A DNA stretch of 45,016 nt from Frankia sp. AgB1.9 (lineage in GTDB: Bacteria > Actinomycetota > Actinomycetes > Frankiales > Frankiaceae): the NCBI RefSeq assembly GCF_016786355.1, contig NZ_JADWYX010000077.1, positions 1 through 45,016 of the forward strand. The letters run 5' to 3'. The notes under the pieces were generated by a model. The model saw nothing but the letters and a program-made list of their open reading frames with translations. It did not search any database and was not told the DNA's origin. The position numbers and the translations under genes are program-made. Positions 43,143 to 45,016 of this stretch are shown here, one piece after another; the stretch's first letter is position 1; each line of letters starts with the position of its first letter.

Positions 43143-44954
43143 TCACCGGGTGGTTCCGACGCGGCGCCAGCCGGCGGGGGACAGCAGCCGGTACAGACCC
43201 CACGCCACGGCGACGACGGCCAGCGCTAGACCGATCGCGATGACCTCCATCGCCGTGCCACCGCCGAAGTCGTAGTTGGCCAGCGCCTTCTCGATACCGA
43301 CCGCGACCGGGGGATGGTTCGGCGGGTAGAGCAGCTGCGAGACCGGCAGCTCCAGCAGCGTCGCGGCGAACGTCAGCAGCCAGGCGGTGACCAGCGGCCG
43401 GGCCAGCAGCGGCAGCACCACCCGCAGCCACGAGCCCAGCGCGCCCGAGCCGTGAACGCGGCTGGCGGCCCGCAGGGAGTCCTGCACCTGGCCCACCGCA
43501 CCGACCAGCACGCGGGAGACCGGTGGCAGCGCCGTGGCGACATAGGCCAGGACCAGCAGCGTCGTCGTCTGGTACAGGTGGATGCCCGCATGGGCGACCC
43601 ACGGCAGGTTGTAGGTGAAGATGTAGCCGGCGGCGAACACGATCCCGGGCAGCGCCACCGCGGTGAGCAGCACCATGTCCAGGACGCGTGCACCGACCTG
43701 GCTCCCTCGCTGGGTAAGCAGTCGGGCGGTGACCAGGCCGAGCGCGGTCGCCGCGGTCGCCGTGATCGCGGCGAGCCTGGCCGAGAAGGCCAGCGACGCC
43801 CGCATGTCGGCGTTCCGCAACACGCGGTCGTAGTTGGCGAGGGTGAGGCCGTGGCCGCCGGCCAGCGAGCCGAGCCCGTTGATCAGTGACGCCGACACGG
43901 CGCCGAAGGCGGGTACGCCCAGCCCGACGATGAGGACGGCGGCGAGGAAGACCACGGCGCCAACCTTCGCCGGCGGCGACAGGACGTGCCGGCGCGCCGG
44001 TCGGCTGCGGCCGCCGAGAACCTGGTAGCTGCGGCCGCGCAGGGCCAGCGACTGGGCGGCCAGCGCGATTCCCGCGAGGCCCAGCAGCACCCAGCCGACA
44101 GCCGCCGCGACGGCGAACCGCACCGGGAACGCGTCGACGGCGTTGTAGAGGGTGTAGGTCGCGACCGGGAAGTGGGCGTCGTTGGCGAGCGTCGCCGCGA
44201 CACCGAAGTCGCTGACCGACTCGGCGAACACGATCGCCAGCGCGGACCAGACCGCCGGGGCGAGCAGCGCGACGACGACCCGCAGCGCGGCGACCCGACC
44301 ACCGCCGTGCACCCGGACCGCCGCCTCGAACTCCTCACCCAGCCCGCGCAGCGCCGCCGAGATCGCCAGGTACGCGAACGGCACACCCTTGACGGTCAGC
44401 ACGACGATGACCCCGACCGGCCCGTACAGCAGCCGGCGGGCCGTCGCGTCGGGAACTCCGAACAGGTCGAGCACGCCCGCCGGCTCCAGCAGCCGTTCCC
44501 AGCCGAGCGCGATCAGGTAGCTCGGGGCGAGGAGCAGCACGAACATCGCCCCGGGCCACACCCGACGGCCCGGTACATCGGTACGCCCCGTCAGCCAGGC
44601 CACCACGAATCCTGTCCCGGCCGCGACCACCGCGCTGATCACGCCGACGAGCAGCGAGTCGAGCGTTCCGCGCAACAGGACGCCGGTGAACGCGGCGCGG
44701 AAACCGGCGAGGGTGAACCACGCCTGCCCCTGGCCGAACAGCCGCGGCAGGAAGGCGTTCAACAGGAACAGGACGATCGGCAGGACGAGGATCGCGACGA
44801 TCAGCAGCCAGAACGCGACCAGCGGCGTACCGCCCAGCCGGGAGGCCGCGAGCCGCGCCCCGGTCGGGTCGAAGCCCGGAAGGCGCCGCACGCGCGAGAG
44901 GCGCGGCCGGGGCCCCCGCGGGGGGCGGTGACGTTGGGGGGCCGGCCCGGTCAC
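43143..44954 (-). CDS. Fused iron(III)-type ABC transporter permease
   Basis: 603 residues, about twelve membrane helices in two binding-protein-dependent permease domains. Each has an EAA loop that docks to the ATPase: EEFEAAVRVHGGGRVAALRV in the first half (~215-235) and LRAASRVHGSGALGSWLRVV in the second (~500-520). The fused FbpB-like architecture is typical of ferric-iron importers. The start is uncertain: GTG 44954 lies inside the 3' arm of a strong hairpin, and the first ~40 residues are Arg/Pro-rich, so translation might begin later. Transcribed with the ATPase gene. Confidence 0.9.
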   Translation of the reverse strand: MTGPAPQRHRPPRGPRPRLSRVRRLPGFDPTGARLAASRLGGTPLVAFWLLIVAILVLPIVLFLLNAFLPRLFGQGQAWFTLAGFRAAFTGVLLRGTLDSLLVGVISAVVAAGTGFVVAWLTGRTDVPGRRVWPGAMFVLLLAPSYLIALGWERLLEPAGVLDLFGVPDATARRLLYGPVGVIVVLTVKGVPFAYLAISAALRGLGEEFEAAVRVHGGGRVAALRVVVALLAPAVWSALAIVFAESVSDFGVAATLANDAHFPVATYTLYNAVDAFPVRFAVAAAVGWVLLGLAGIALAAQSLALRGRSYQVLGGRSRPARRHVLSPPAKVGAVVFLAAVLIVGLGVPAFGAVSASLINGLGSLAGGHGLTLANYDRVLRNADMRASLAFSARLAAITATAATALGLVTARLLTQRGSQVGARVLDMVLLTAVALPGIVFAAGYIFTYNLPWVAHAGIHLYQTTTLLVLAYVATALPPVSRVLVGAVGQVQDSLRAASRVHGSGALGSWLRVVLPLLARPLVTAWLLTFAATLLELPVSQLLYPPNHPPVAVGIEKALANYDFGGGTAMEVIAIGLALAVVAVAWGLYRLLSPAGWRRVGTTR

Positions 44955-44975
44955 CCATCGGATGACCGGGCCGGC
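44941..44975 (-). promoter_or_regulatory. 13-bp perfect hairpin over the permease start
   Basis: Bases 44941-44953 pair perfectly with 44963-44975, with a 9-base loop. The GTG assigned to the permease lies at the loop-stem edge. In an operon with the binding-protein gene upstream (off window), such a hairpin could be a stabilising or attenuating element that sets unequal expression, or a terminator for the upstream gene. There is no T-run. Confidence 0.5.
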
Positions 44976-45016
44976 GATGCCCCGGTGCCGGTCTCCCGGG
45001 CCGGAATCGGTCAGGC

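Overview
The window is high-GC DNA with GC-rich third codon positions, frequent GTG starts and Shine-Dalgarno-type ribosome sites. It reads as a filamentous actinobacterium. The dense, decayed insertion sequences, RepSA-type replication remnant and CATRA/EACC1 conflict genes would fit Frankia or a relative, but the genus is an inference. Family names were assigned by recognising motifs by eye, with no database search.

Layout. 1-2.5 kb: hairpin, tRNA-Arg(UCU), a small membrane protein and a broken IS110 transposase. 2.66-3.42 kb: a frameshifted IS6-type element. 3.5-6.0 kb: an internally duplicated membrane protein of a family called here 'LYLRxF/EWTYA'. 6.1-7.35 kb: a dehydrogenase remnant and a decayed integrase-core IS. 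7.7-13.6 kb: a TIR-STAND NTPase followed, with an ATGA overlap, by a 1429-aa repeat protein that looks like its detached sensor half. 13.6-15.7 kb: a transposase remnant, a RipA-type membrane protein, a frameshifted SLOG gene and a TIR gene cut off by an IS6 remnant.

16.0-34.4 kb is cargo bracketed by two truncated IS6-type copies whose intact terminal repeats face inward. On the plus strand lie two overlapping LYLRxF/EWTYA genes, the first carrying one in-frame TGA at a conserved Trp. Converging on them is a minus-strand series: LYLRxF/EWTYA multi-pass protein, CATRA protein, caspase, SLOG protein, CATRA-associated small protein, and a secreted-ectodomain/EWTYA/Clp-N-like fusion. The last four genes are separated by only 23-30 bp. 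Then come a transposase fragment, a membrane-anchored pentapeptide-repeat protein, a decayed IS5 fragment and a DUF11-type surface protein with a collagen-like tail.

35.7-37.4 kb: a less GC-rich two-gene unit, EACC1 plus a membrane-anchored caspase. 37.4-38.4 kb: remnants of a replication initiator and of metE, then the second copy of a ~215-bp repeat. 38.6-45 kb looks like ordinary chromosome: a sigma/anti-sigma-like pair (sigma frameshifted), a COG4280-type membrane protein with a small partner, and an iron-type ABC transporter (ATPase and fused permease).

Much of the window is therefore a conflict/immunity island. TIR, caspase and SLOG modules sit beside STAND, CATRA and EACC1 components, and a recurrent membrane-anchored family (five genes) accompanies them and may be a receptor/effector component of the same biology. 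Several genes carry single-base lesions, so each should be checked for sequencing error before being called dead.
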